A stretch of 64,000 bases of DNA, taken from contig NZ_JAHXBG010000016.1 in NCBI RefSeq assembly GCF_020103725.1, forward strand, positions 124,001 to 188,000, given 5' to 3'. The notes under the pieces were generated by a model. It had not been told where the DNA came from, made no database searches, and saw nothing but the letters and a program-made list of their open reading frames with translations. Origin of the DNA: Hyalangium gracile (GTDB taxonomy: Bacteria; Myxococcota; Myxococcia; Myxococcales; Myxococcaceae). Positions 56,344-64,000 of the stretch are shown here, in pieces; the stretch's first letter is position 1, and every line of letters starts with the position of its first letter. The position numbers and the translations under genes are program-made.

Positions 56344-57582
56344 GTGAAGGGTCTCGTCTTCGATCTGTCCATCCCCAAGTACGTGCTCGCCAAGGGGATC
56401 GGAGGGCTGTACCCGAAGGTGCACTACGGCGCGGGGAGCTGTCTGTCGCTGCGGGAGTTGCCCTCCCCCACTCCGCCGGGCCCCGAGTGGGTCCGCCTGC
56501 GGCCGCTGCTGGCGGGCCTGTGCGGCTCGGACATGTCGACCTTCTTCTTCAAGGCCAGTCCCCAGCTGGAGCCTTTCAATAGCTTCCCGGCGGTGCTGGG
56601 GCACGAGATCCTCGCCGAGGTGACGGCGCTGGGCCCCGAGACGCGAGTCGTGGAGGTGGGACAGCGCGTGGCGGTGAACCCGCTGCTGCCCTGTCGCCTG
56701 CGGGGCATCCAGCCGGCGTGCAAGCCGTGCGCATCGGGCCAGGAGAACGGGTGCGAGCGGACGGCGGACGGCTGCCTGGCGGCAGGGCAGATGCTCGGCT
56801 ACCAGAAGGACCTGCCGGGAGGAATGGGCACGGAGATGGTGGCCCACCCGTCGCAGCTCCACGTGGTGCCGCAGGTGGTGTCGAACAAGGCCGGAGTGCT
56901 GGTGGAGCCGCTGGCGGTGAGCCTGCACGCGGTGCTCAAGGCCGGGCTGAAGGACGAGGACCGGGTGCTGGTGATTGGCGGCGGGCCGGTGGCGTTCGCG
57001 GCGCTGTGGGCCATCCGGGCGCTGGGGCACCGCAGCCACGTGACGCTGCTGGCGACGGAGGAGTACCAGCTGAAGCTCGCCCGGCAGCTCGGGGCGGATG
57101 AGGCGTTCCGGGTGCGGGATGACGAGACGGAGGCCCAGGAGGTGGCCCGGGTGACGGGGGCGCGGGTGTACAAGCCGGTCATCGGGCCGGTGGCGCTGAC
57201 GGGGGGCTTCGAGGTGACGATCGACTGCATCGGGAGCGCGGCGTCGGTGCAGGACTCGCTGAGGTACACGCGGGCGCTGGGCCGGGTGGTGCTGGTGGGA
57301 GCGGCGGGCATCCTGGAGCGGGTGGACTGGACCACGGTGTGGCGTAATGAACTGACGCTGCTCGGTTCCTACGTGTACGGGCCAGAGAGCTTCCGGGGGG
57401 AGCGCAAGCACACGTTCGATCTGGTACTGGAGCTGCTGGCCCGCCGGGAGGGACCGGATCCATCCGTGCTCGTCACCCACACCTTCCCTCTCTCCCGATA
57501 CCAGGAAGCGATCGAGGCAAACCTGGCTCGTGGGCGCTACCAGTCCGTGAAGACGGCTTTCGACCTGACGGTGACCGCATGA
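56344..57582 (+). CDS. Zinc-type medium-chain alcohol dehydrogenase
   Basis: 412 aa from GTG 56344. MDR fold: catalytic-zinc Cys in [18 protein letters not shown], the structural-zinc region with Cys residues ([13 protein letters not shown]), and a Rossmann-type [16 protein letters not shown]. Longer than the usual ~350 aa because of an N-terminal segment ([16 protein letters not shown]). Substrate unknown. Overlaps the MBL-fold gene by 4 nt. Confidence 0.87.
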   Translation: MKGLVFDLSIPKYVLAKGIGGLYPKVHYGAGSCLSLRELPSPTPPGPEWVRLRPLLAGLCGSDMSTFFFKASPQLEPFNSFPAVLGHEILAEVTALGPETRVVEVGQRVAVNPLLPCRLRGIQPACKPCASGQENGCERTADGCLAAGQMLGYQKDLPGGMGTEMVAHPSQLHVVPQVVSNKAGVLVEPLAVSLHAVLKAGLKDEDRVLVIGGGPVAFAALWAIRALGHRSHVTLLATEEYQLKLARQLGADEAFRVRDDETEAQEVARVTGARVYKPVIGPVALTGGFEVTIDCIGSAASVQDSLRYTRALGRVVLVGAAGILERVDWTTVWRNELTLLGSYVYGPESFRGERKHTFDLVLELLARREGPDPSVLVTHTFPLSRYQEAIEANLARGRYQSVKTAFDLTVTA

Positions 57583-58652
57583 CTTCGACCTTTCGACCCC
57601 TCCCCTCCCTCGCCGAGGCCCGTGCCGAGCGCGTGCCTGGACTCCGCCTGCAGCAGCTGCGCCGCGCGACGTTGGAAGCGCGCGAGGCCTTCGTGGCAGG
57701 CGGGCCAGTGGCCGCGGTGGCCACGTGCGACCTCATCACGTTCCCGTACCCGACGCAGTTCGCGTTCAGCGGGGCGGCGCTGTCTCCGGCGCCGTACGTG
57801 ATGATGACGAACCGGATGCAGGTGGTTCAGTTCATGGAGGACGGGGAGCGGCGCACGCTGCTCTTCAACCCGAGCGACTACGAACGCGGGTACGCGGCGC
57901 CCTTCTACCGGAGCCTGCGCGAGCGCTACGGGAACTTCGTCTCGGACAAGGTGATGTCCACGCGGCACGGCTCGGTGCAGAGCCACCTGGCGGCGCTGGG
58001 GCTGACGCCGGAGGACGTGGACTACCTGGCCTTCGACCACCTGCACATCCAGGACGTGCGGGGGTGGCTTGGAGGCGATGGGACGTCGGCGTACTTCCCG
58101 AGGGCGAAGCTGCTGGTGCAGCGGGCCGAGTGGGAGGGCGCGAGGAACCTGCATCCGATGCAGGAGGTCTGGTACGTGCCGAACGGCACGGCGGGAGTGC
58201 CCGAGGACCGGGTGATTCTGCTGGATGGGGATGTGTGGCTGGGGCCGGGAGCGGCGATCCTGTCCACGCCGGGGCATACCTTGGGGAATATGTCCCTGGC
58301 GGTGGCGACGGACCGCGAGGTGTTCGTGGTGAGCGAGAACGGTGTGGCGACGGAGAGCTACACGCCGCTGCAGTCCGGCATCCCAGGCGTGCGGAGCTTC
58401 GCCGAGCACATGGGGCTGGAGGTGGTGCTCAACGGCAACACGCGCGAGCACTCGCTGGACCAGTACTCGTCGATGGTGGTGGAGAAGCTGTTCGCCGGGC
58501 CGTCGATGGTGGAGGGGGCGTACGTGAACTTCCACCCGTCCTCGCTACTGACGACGTCGATCCTGGCGCCGGGCCTGTCACCCACGGTGGTGCTGCCCGC
58601 GCCGAACTTCGGTGACGTGCGCCCGTCCGCTACGGCACGACGGGCTGCATGA
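57579..58652 (+). CDS. MBL-fold metallohydrolase-like protein
   Basis: 357 aa, ATG in the ATGA overlap with the dehydrogenase. Beta-lactamase-like layout: LAFDHLHIQDVRGWLG in the place of the HxHxDH motif, STPGHTLGNMSLAV, and a late His (NTREHSL). The first motif keeps D-H-x-H-x-x-D rather than the standard HxHxDH, so metal binding may be altered. Coupled translation suggests it works in the same pathway as the dehydrogenase. Confidence 0.78.
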   Translation: MTSTFRPLPSLAEARAERVPGLRLQQLRRATLEAREAFVAGGPVAAVATCDLITFPYPTQFAFSGAALSPAPYVMMTNRMQVVQFMEDGERRTLLFNPSDYERGYAAPFYRSLRERYGNFVSDKVMSTRHGSVQSHLAALGLTPEDVDYLAFDHLHIQDVRGWLGGDGTSAYFPRAKLLVQRAEWEGARNLHPMQEVWYVPNGTAGVPEDRVILLDGDVWLGPGAAILSTPGHTLGNMSLAVATDREVFVVSENGVATESYTPLQSGIPGVRSFAEHMGLEVVLNGNTREHSLDQYSSMVVEKLFAGPSMVEGAYVNFHPSSLLTTSILAPGLSPTVVLPAPNFGDVRPSATARRAA

Positions 58653-58721
58653 GAAGACGAGTGGATACGCCGCTCCTTTGTGCGCCGCATCTCTTCGGTG
58701 CCTATGACGCAGACACTTCCC

Positions 58722-59366
58722 TCACCGCGCGGCCCCGATGACTTGAGCTACCCACTCGCGGCTTTCCTCGGTATTGAGCAACCGGTCGAACTGACCAGAG
58801 GACATCGCCGCAACCAGGGCTCGGTCACGGGCAACGACATCCAGAACACTCCTTGGGAATGGCAACCGGATGCGACCGTCCAAACTGAACTCAGGGGCCG
58901 CCACCGCTCGCTCCAAGTATGTTGAGAATACCGAGAGGAATGCATCCACGTTGGAGGCGACAGGCAATACTTCATCTCCCTCATAACCATTGATGAAGAT
59001 GACGGGCTGAATGCCACTTGCATCCGCTAGAGGCGGAACAGTCGCCAGGTAGTATGCCAGGAGCGGAATCTGTCCAAACACGAGCGAGGACGCGTAGGGC
59101 TCGTCCCCAAGCATTCGCATCCCCTCGTTGATACGTCGAACCACATTGTCAATATCTCGAAATGGATAGATCTGAAAATCCCCAAGCATGGCTCCGCTCA
59201 TTTCCGCATAGAGCCTAGACAAGAGGGGATCGAAGGGTTGTCCTAGGAATCCTTCGCCGGGCGCAGGCACGGTTCCTTCTGGAGGAAGAATCTCTACAGG
59301 AAGGCCATGCTGCTGGCAGACCGCCTTCAATCTCTCGAGACCGACCCATTCGAATTGCGGCTTCAC
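58722..59366 (-). CDS. SMI1/KNR4 (SUKH)-like protein, candidate immunity protein
   Basis: 214 aa from GTG 59366, GAGGG upstream. The body (FDPLLSRLYAEMSGAMLG, FQIYPFRDID, SLVFGQIPLLAYYLATVP, LPVASNVDAFLSVFSTYLE) resembles SUKH/SMI1 proteins, many of which are immunity factors against secreted toxins. It is visibly AT-richer than its neighbours, with codons such as TAT, GAA and ATT, suggesting acquisition. It lies 70 bp downstream of the C39-like peptidase gene on the same strand. Confidence 0.7.
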   Translation of the reverse strand: MKPQFEWVGLERLKAVCQQHGLPVEILPPEGTVPAPGEGFLGQPFDPLLSRLYAEMSGAMLGDFQIYPFRDIDNVVRRINEGMRMLGDEPYASSLVFGQIPLLAYYLATVPPLADASGIQPVIFINGYEGDEVLPVASNVDAFLSVFSTYLERAVAAPEFSLDGRIRLPFPRSVLDVVARDRALVAAMSSGQFDRLLNTEESREWVAQVIGAAR

Positions 59367-59436
59367 GGAACCCTCACCAAACGACGAAGGGCCACCCCCC
59401 TCGGGCAGCCCCTCAAGACAGCATCGCTCCCGCCCC

Positions 59437-60813
59437 CTACTGCTGCGTCGAGTTCGCGGGCGGGTTGTAGGTGATCTGCAGCACCTCGCCCGTGCTCACG
59501 TTCTGGTCCCCCATGTACTTGACCATGTCCTCGGCGCTCACCTCGATGGGCTGGTTCGCCATCGGGTCCATCACGAGGAACTTGTCCGTCTCCGGGTTGT
59601 AGCCCACCACCGACACGAAGTGCCCCCCGTTGAAGACGTCATTGCCCCGGTACAGGGCGTCCATCCCCGCCTCGTCGCCCCACCCCGTGTCCGGGTTGCC
59701 CGCCACCACGAACGCCGTGTGGTTGTCCCCATTCATGAAGGCCAACCGCATCTTGTCCACGTCCGCCTCGCGCGAGCCGTTCCACTCGTTCTTCCACACC
59801 TCCACCTGTACGCCCGCCTCCTGCATCGCCTGCGTCGTCAGCGCCTTGTAGATGCCTCCCGGCGTCGAGTAGTCGGTGTCCGCCGTCCCCTTGGCCCCGG
59901 CCTCGCGCAGGCTCATCGTCGACGCGAACCCATCCGCCTCGCTCACGCCCTGCAGGCTCCAGCCCGGCACTCCCAGGTAGCTCAGCCCCATGTTCGCCGA
60001 CGCGTAGCCGCAGTTCTGGTTCCCGTCCCCGTCCGTGTCCCCCCACATCTGGTTGATGAAGTGGTTGCCCGCCTCCGCCTGCGCCGCCGCGTAGTCCGGC
60101 GGCGTGAACATGTTCGTCCCCTGCTCGTTCAGGATGCGGATGCGGCCCTCCCGATCCATCACCAGGCTGCCGTTCTCGAAGTTCTGCACCGTCGAGCCGT
60201 CCAGCCGCATCATCGCCGCCGACGTGGGCAGCCCCAGCTGCTCCCCGTAGAAGCTGGCCGCCTCCGCGAACAGTGGCTGCTGGAGCGTCGCCGTGCCGTT
60301 CGGATCGAAGTGCCCGTCCGTCCGCGGCATGCCGTAGCCGGGCCGGGGATGCGGATGCGTCATCATCTCCAGCGTGGCGTTGTCCACGATGCCCGTCACC
60401 TCCAGCCCGTTGTCCCGCTGGAACTGCTCGACGGCCGCGCGCGTCTCGTCCCCGTAGAAGCCGTAGGACCGTCCATCCATCTCCATGTAGCCGAGCCGAT
60501 CCAGGAACCGCTGGACCACCTCCACGCCGTGCGGCGCGCTGTTCTCCGGCCCCACCGGATCCTGCGTCTGCCCCTCCACCCCGATGTTGATGTCCGTCAG
60601 CGTCGAGGCCAGCGGCTCCCCCGCCGGTGCCCCGGGGTACGACTGGCCCGGGACTCCTCCTCCCTGCTGCGCTCGCACGTTCGCCGCGAAGGTGTCCGTC
60701 GCCTGCCGGACCGTGTTGACCGTGTCCTGCACTGCCTTCACGGGGTCTCCCCCACTGCGGGCCAGCGCGTTGACACCGAAGCCAATGAGCTTGGGAATGA
60801 TGGTGTTCGACAT
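59437..60813 (-). CDS. C39-like cysteine peptidase with peptidoglycan-binding domain
   Basis: 458 aa from ATG 60813 (GGGGGAC upstream). No classical signal peptide; the first ~95 residues are low-complexity. PG_binding_1-like domain at about 95-155 (VVQRFLDRLGYME...YGDETRAAVEQFQ). The peptidase part shows Cys268 in NQNCGYASANMG, His398 in GGHFVSVVGYN and Asp416 in VMDPMA, the Cys-His-Asp order of C39/papain-like enzymes; DTDGDGNQN before the Cys looks calcium-binding. It may cut peptidoglycan peptides or proteins. Followed by a SUKH-like gene. Confidence 0.75.
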   Translation of the reverse strand: MSNTIIPKLIGFGVNALARSGGDPVKAVQDTVNTVRQATDTFAANVRAQQGGGVPGQSYPGAPAGEPLASTLTDINIGVEGQTQDPVGPENSAPHGVEVVQRFLDRLGYMEMDGRSYGFYGDETRAAVEQFQRDNGLEVTGIVDNATLEMMTHPHPRPGYGMPRTDGHFDPNGTATLQQPLFAEAASFYGEQLGLPTSAAMMRLDGSTVQNFENGSLVMDREGRIRILNEQGTNMFTPPDYAAAQAEAGNHFINQMWGDTDGDGNQNCGYASANMGLSYLGVPGWSLQGVSEADGFASTMSLREAGAKGTADTDYSTPGGIYKALTTQAMQEAGVQVEVWKNEWNGSREADVDKMRLAFMNGDNHTAFVVAGNPDTGWGDEAGMDALYRGNDVFNGGHFVSVVGYNPETDKFLVMDPMANQPIEVSAEDMVKYMGDQNVSTGEVLQITYNPPANSTQQ

Positions 60814-61035
60814 GACGTCCCCCTGGGGGCACGAAGCGAGCCCCCGCGTAGTGGAACACATCATCCTCGAAATGTTTCAGGGTTCCACTGACCGTATGGG
60901 TCGTCCGTAACCGGGGTACCTCCCAGGCCATCACCCCCAGTCTCGGTTGACCGGGAGCCTCCAGGGGAGCCATCCAACCCCCGAGGGCTCACACAAGCCC
61001 CCCATCCGGGCCTCCCTGGTGCTATCTGTCCCGCC

Positions 61036-64000
61036 ATGGCTCAGCCCCTCTTCGCCACGGTCCCCAACGAGATCGACTTCCCCGCCGACGAGCGCCGCAT
61101 CCTTGCCTTCTGGAAGGAGCGCAAGATCTTCGAGCAGACGCTCCAGGGCCGGGACTCCGCCCCCGTCTTCGTCTTCTACGAGGGCCCGCCCACCGCCAAC
61201 GGCCTGCCCCACAACGGCCACGTCCTCACCCGCGTCATCAAGGACCTGTTCCCCCGCTACAAGACCATGCGCGGGTTCCGCGTCCCCCGGAAGGCCGGCT
61301 GGGACACCCACGGCCTGCCCGTCGAGGTGGAAGTCGAGAAGGAGCTCCGCATCCACGGCAAGGCCGAGATCGAGCGCTACGGCGTCGAGCCCTTCACCCA
61401 GCGCTGCATCGAGTCCGTCTTCCGCTACACCAACGAGTGGGAGCGCCTCACCGAGCGCATCGGCTTCTGGGTCGACCTCCAGGAGGCCTACGTCACCTAC
61501 CACCGCAGCTACGTGGAGAGCGTCTGGTGGGCGCTCGCCGAGCTGTTCCGCAAGGGCCTGCTCTACCAGGGCCACAAGATCGTCTGGTGGTGGCCCCAGG
61601 GCGGCACCGCGCTCAGCTCCGGCGAAGTCGGCATGGGCTACCGCACCGTCGATGACCCCAGCGCCTATGTCGCCTTCCCCCTGAGGGGCTCGCCCGACAC
61701 CGCGCTCCTCATCTGGACCACCACGCCCTGGACGCTCCCGTCCAACATGTACGCCGCCGTCAACCCCAACGTCGACTACGTCACCGTCGACGCCGGCGAG
61801 CGCAAGCTCATCATCGCCGCCGCCCTGCGCGACGAGCTCGCCAAGAAGCTCAAGAAGGACCTGCCCATCCTCGAGACCCAGAAGGGCAGCCAGCTCGTCG
61901 GCCGCCGCTACTTCCCGCCCTTCGACGTCTACTTCCAGCGCGCCGGCTCCACCGAGCTGCCCCTCAAGGCTGGTGGCTCCGACTCGCCCGCCTGGCGCGT
62001 CATCGCCGCGGACTTCGTCACCCTCACCAGCGGCACCGGCATCGTCCACATCGCCCCCGCCTTCGGCGAGGACGACTACGAGGCCTTCCGCCACGAGCGC
62101 ACCCGCTTCACCAGGCCCGACGCCCTGGAGATGTTCTGCGCCATCCGCACGGACGGCACCTTCTCCGAGGACTTCCCCGGCCTCACCGGCAAGTTCGTCA
62201 AGGACGCCGACAAGGACATCACCCGCACCCTCAAGGAGCGCGGCCTGATGGTGCTCGTGGAGCAGTACCGCCACGAGTACCCGTTCTGCTGGCGCGCCGA
62301 TGACGACCCGCTCATCCAGTTCGCTCGCCCCGCCTGGTACATCCGCACCACGTCCGTGAAGGACCAGGCCATCGCCAACAACCGCGCCGTCAACTGGGTC
62401 CCCGACCACATCAAGGAGGGCCGCTTCGGCGACTTCCTCGCCAACAACGTGGACTGGGCCCTGTCTCGCGAGCGCTACTGGGGCACCGCCCTGCCCCTGT
62501 GGATCCACTCGGAGACCGGTGAGGTGGAGGCCATCCCCTCCCTCCAGGCCCTGCGCGAGAAGCCCGGCAACAACGTCGCCGCCGTCGAGGCCGAGCTCAA
62601 GGCCTTCATGGCCAACAAGCCCGGCGCCTCCAGCACCGAGCACCTCATCGTCCACAAGCCCTGGGTCGACAAGATCACCTACGAGAAGCCCGGCACCCCT
62701 GGCCGCTTCGCCCGCGTGCCCGAGGTCATCGATGTGTGGTTCGACTCGGGGTGCATGCCCTTCGCGCAGTGGGGCTACCCCCACGCCCCGGGCTCCAAGG
62801 AGAAGTTCACCCAGGCCTTCCCCGCCGACTTCATCTCCGAGGCCATCGACCAGACGCGCGGCTGGTTCTACTCGCTGCTGATGATCAGCACGCTCGTCTT
62901 CGACGAGGAGACCCAGAAGCGCCTGGGCATCACCCCGCCTCGCGGCTGGCCGCACCCGTACAAGAGCTGCATCGTGCTCGGCCACGTCGGTGACAAGGAG
63001 GGCAAGAAGGAGTCCAAGTCCAAGGGCAACTACACCCCGCCCGAGATCATCCTCGACGAGGTCCGCATGGACTTCGCCGTGCTCGATGACAAGGCCGCGG
63101 GCGTCCCTGGCGTCGCGGGCGAGGCGCTCATCGCTCGCGAGGACCTCGAGGGCCTGGACCTCCAGGAAGGCGCCAAGGTGCAGGTGTTCCGTCCCGACCA
63201 GCCCGCCACCGCCCTCACCCTCACCCTCAAGGTCCACAAGAAGCTCAAGCGGCGCGTGCTGCTGCTCGCGAAGAAGGACCTCGAGGCCCTGGGCGTGGCG
63301 CCCTCGGCCAAGGGGGCGGACGTGATGCCCGTGGAGGTGCCCCGGCTGGCGGCCTCCGAGCGCGTGTCGGTCAAGGACCCCGCCAGCAAGGCTCCCGGCG
63401 CGGACGCGTTCCGCTGGTTCTTCTTCGCCGCCAGCCCCACCTGGTCCAACACGCGCCACTCGCTCAGCAACGTGCGGCTCCTGCAGAAGGACTTCCAGGT
63501 CAAGCTGCGCAACGTCTACTCGTTCTTCACCATCTACGCGAACATCGACGGCTTCTCGCCCGCCAACGGCAACCCCGACTCCTCCGAGGTGCCGTGGCTC
63601 GCCATCCGCAAGAGCCAGGGCTGGCGCGATCCCAAGTCCCGCACCGTGCTCGACCGGTGGATCCTCTCCGAGGTCCAGCTCGCCCTGCGCGACGTCGCCC
63701 GCTCGCTCGACACCTACCAGGTGTATGAGGCCGCCCAGCGGCTGGTGGCGCTCGTGGATGCGCTCTCCAACTGGTACCTGCGCCGCTCGCGCGACCGCTT
63801 CTGGGCGCCCGGTCTGGAGCAGGACAAGCTCGACGCGTACTACACCCTGTACGACGCGCTCACGACGATTGCCGCCATGGCGGCGCCCTTCGTCCCCTTC
63901 TTCGCCGACGAGATGTGGATCAACCTCGTGCGCCGCCCCTGGCCGACGTCCCAGCCGGAGAGCGTGCACCTGGGCCGCTTCCCCGATCCCGACGAGCGCC
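61036..64000 (+). CDS. ileS: Isoleucyl-tRNA synthetase (C-terminus beyond window)
   Basis: 988 codons are visible from ATG 61036; the gene continues past 64000. Class I motifs: HNGH at residues 59-62 (in the HIGH position), GWDTHGLPVEVEVEKEL, and KESKS (residues 658-662) as the KMSKS loop with Glu for Met. VIDVWFDSGCMPFAQWGYP marks the editing/catalytic boundary. The sequence pattern suits the eukaryote-like type 2 IleRS. Unusually, about 110 residues separate the KESKS-KGN loop from GADAFRW (Gly788), normally about 15. Confidence 0.95.
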   Translation, partial: MAQPLFATVPNEIDFPADERRILAFWKERKIFEQTLQGRDSAPVFVFYEGPPTANGLPHNGHVLTRVIKDLFPRYKTMRGFRVPRKAGWDTHGLPVEVEVEKELRIHGKAEIERYGVEPFTQRCIESVFRYTNEWERLTERIGFWVDLQEAYVTYHRSYVESVWWALAELFRKGLLYQGHKIVWWWPQGGTALSSGEVGMGYRTVDDPSAYVAFPLRGSPDTALLIWTTTPWTLPSNMYAAVNPNVDYVTVDAGERKLIIAAALRDELAKKLKKDLPILETQKGSQLVGRRYFPPFDVYFQRAGSTELPLKAGGSDSPAWRVIAADFVTLTSGTGIVHIAPAFGEDDYEAFRHERTRFTRPDALEMFCAIRTDGTFSEDFPGLTGKFVKDADKDITRTLKERGLMVLVEQYRHEYPFCWRADDDPLIQFARPAWYIRTTSVKDQAIANNRAVNWVPDHIKEGRFGDFLANNVDWALSRERYWGTALPLWIHSETGEVEAIPSLQALREKPGNNVAAVEAELKAFMANKPGASSTEHLIVHKPWVDKITYEKPGTPGRFARVPEVIDVWFDSGCMPFAQWGYPHAPGSKEKFTQAFPADFISEAIDQTRGWFYSLLMISTLVFDEETQKRLGITPPRGWPHPYKSCIVLGHVGDKEGKKESKSKGNYTPPEIILDEVRMDFAVLDDKAAGVPGVAGEALIAREDLEGLDLQEGAKVQVFRPDQPATALTLTLKVHKKLKRRVLLLAKKDLEALGVAPSAKGADVMPVEVPRLAASERVSVKDPASKAPGADAFRWFFFAASPTWSNTRHSLSNVRLLQKDFQVKLRNVYSFFTIYANIDGFSPANGNPDSSEVPWLAIRKSQGWRDPKSRTVLDRWILSEVQLALRDVARSLDTYQVYEAAQRLVALVDALSNWYLRRSRDRFWAPGLEQDKLDAYYTLYDALTTIAAMAAPFVPFFADEMWINLVRRPWPTSQPESVHLGRFPDPDER

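Noticed and set aside
60931-63969. 1012-codon open frame antisense to ileS
   Set aside because: Low-complexity Gly/Val/Asp/Glu composition mirroring ileS codons; ileS has full family motifs.

Overview
This 64 kb window is high-GC chromosomal DNA with dense coding on both strands, many GTG starts, long spurious antisense frames and many secreted lipoproteins. A eukaryote-like Ser/Thr kinase, a DUF4388 (PATAN) protein, an ECF sigma/caspase operon, CapA-like and PPC lipoproteins, and an RF1-PrmC-MurA run all point to a myxobacterium, probably of the Cystobacterineae (Archangium/Cystobacter/Stigmatella/Hyalangium type). The taxonomic placement is inference; no rRNA is present.

Layout. 1-5.7 kb: end of a group 3-type NiFe hydrogenase operon (large-subunit C-terminus, maturation protease, hypA, hypF, hypC, hypD, hypE), with no hypB visible. 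6-12 kb: PEP synthase converging on smc. 12-20 kb: a secreted protein with an apparent ACG start, a PD-(D/E)XK protein, a transmembrane kinase, a GH128 lipoprotein, a CNNM/CBS protein, a TPR protein and a CapA-like lipoprotein. 20-24 kb: prfA-prmC-murA, with a tiny, very basic protein gene divergent from it. 24-29 kb: a discoidin-like secreted protein, a PPC-repeat lipoprotein, tRNA-Gly(CCC) with clear promoter and terminator, and two tandem trypsin-like proteases. 29-36 kb: radical SAM protein, chalcone-isomerase-like protein, serC, then a tight four-gene operon of ECF sigma factor, putative anti-sigma factor, caspase-like lipoprotein with a barrel-like C-terminus, and Cys-rich lipoprotein. 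36-39 kb: an Hvf/bufferin-type RiPP metallophore cluster (tiny Cys precursor, MNIO/DUF692 oxidase, DUF2063 partner) behind a YceI gene. 39-49 kb: peptidase-MA-like lipoprotein, DUF1015, a ScfR/RamB-like regulator with a candidate operator, TPR protein, DUF1634-TauE pair, Zn-dependent PLC-like protein, leucyl aminopeptidase. 49-61 kb: lipoprotein, pyrF, DUF4388, DsbA-like lipoprotein, lpxC, an unknown protein, ruvB, an alcohol dehydrogenase/MBL-fold pair, and a C39-like peptidase followed by an AT-richer SUKH-like gene (candidate toxin-immunity pair). 61-64 kb: ileS, running off the window.

Much of the window is housekeeping. The parts most worth a second look are the MNIO RiPP cluster with an apparent terminator between precursor and modifying enzyme, the sigma-caspase operon, the C39/SUKH pair, the ACG start, and the roughly 110-residue insertion after the KMSKS loop of IleRS.
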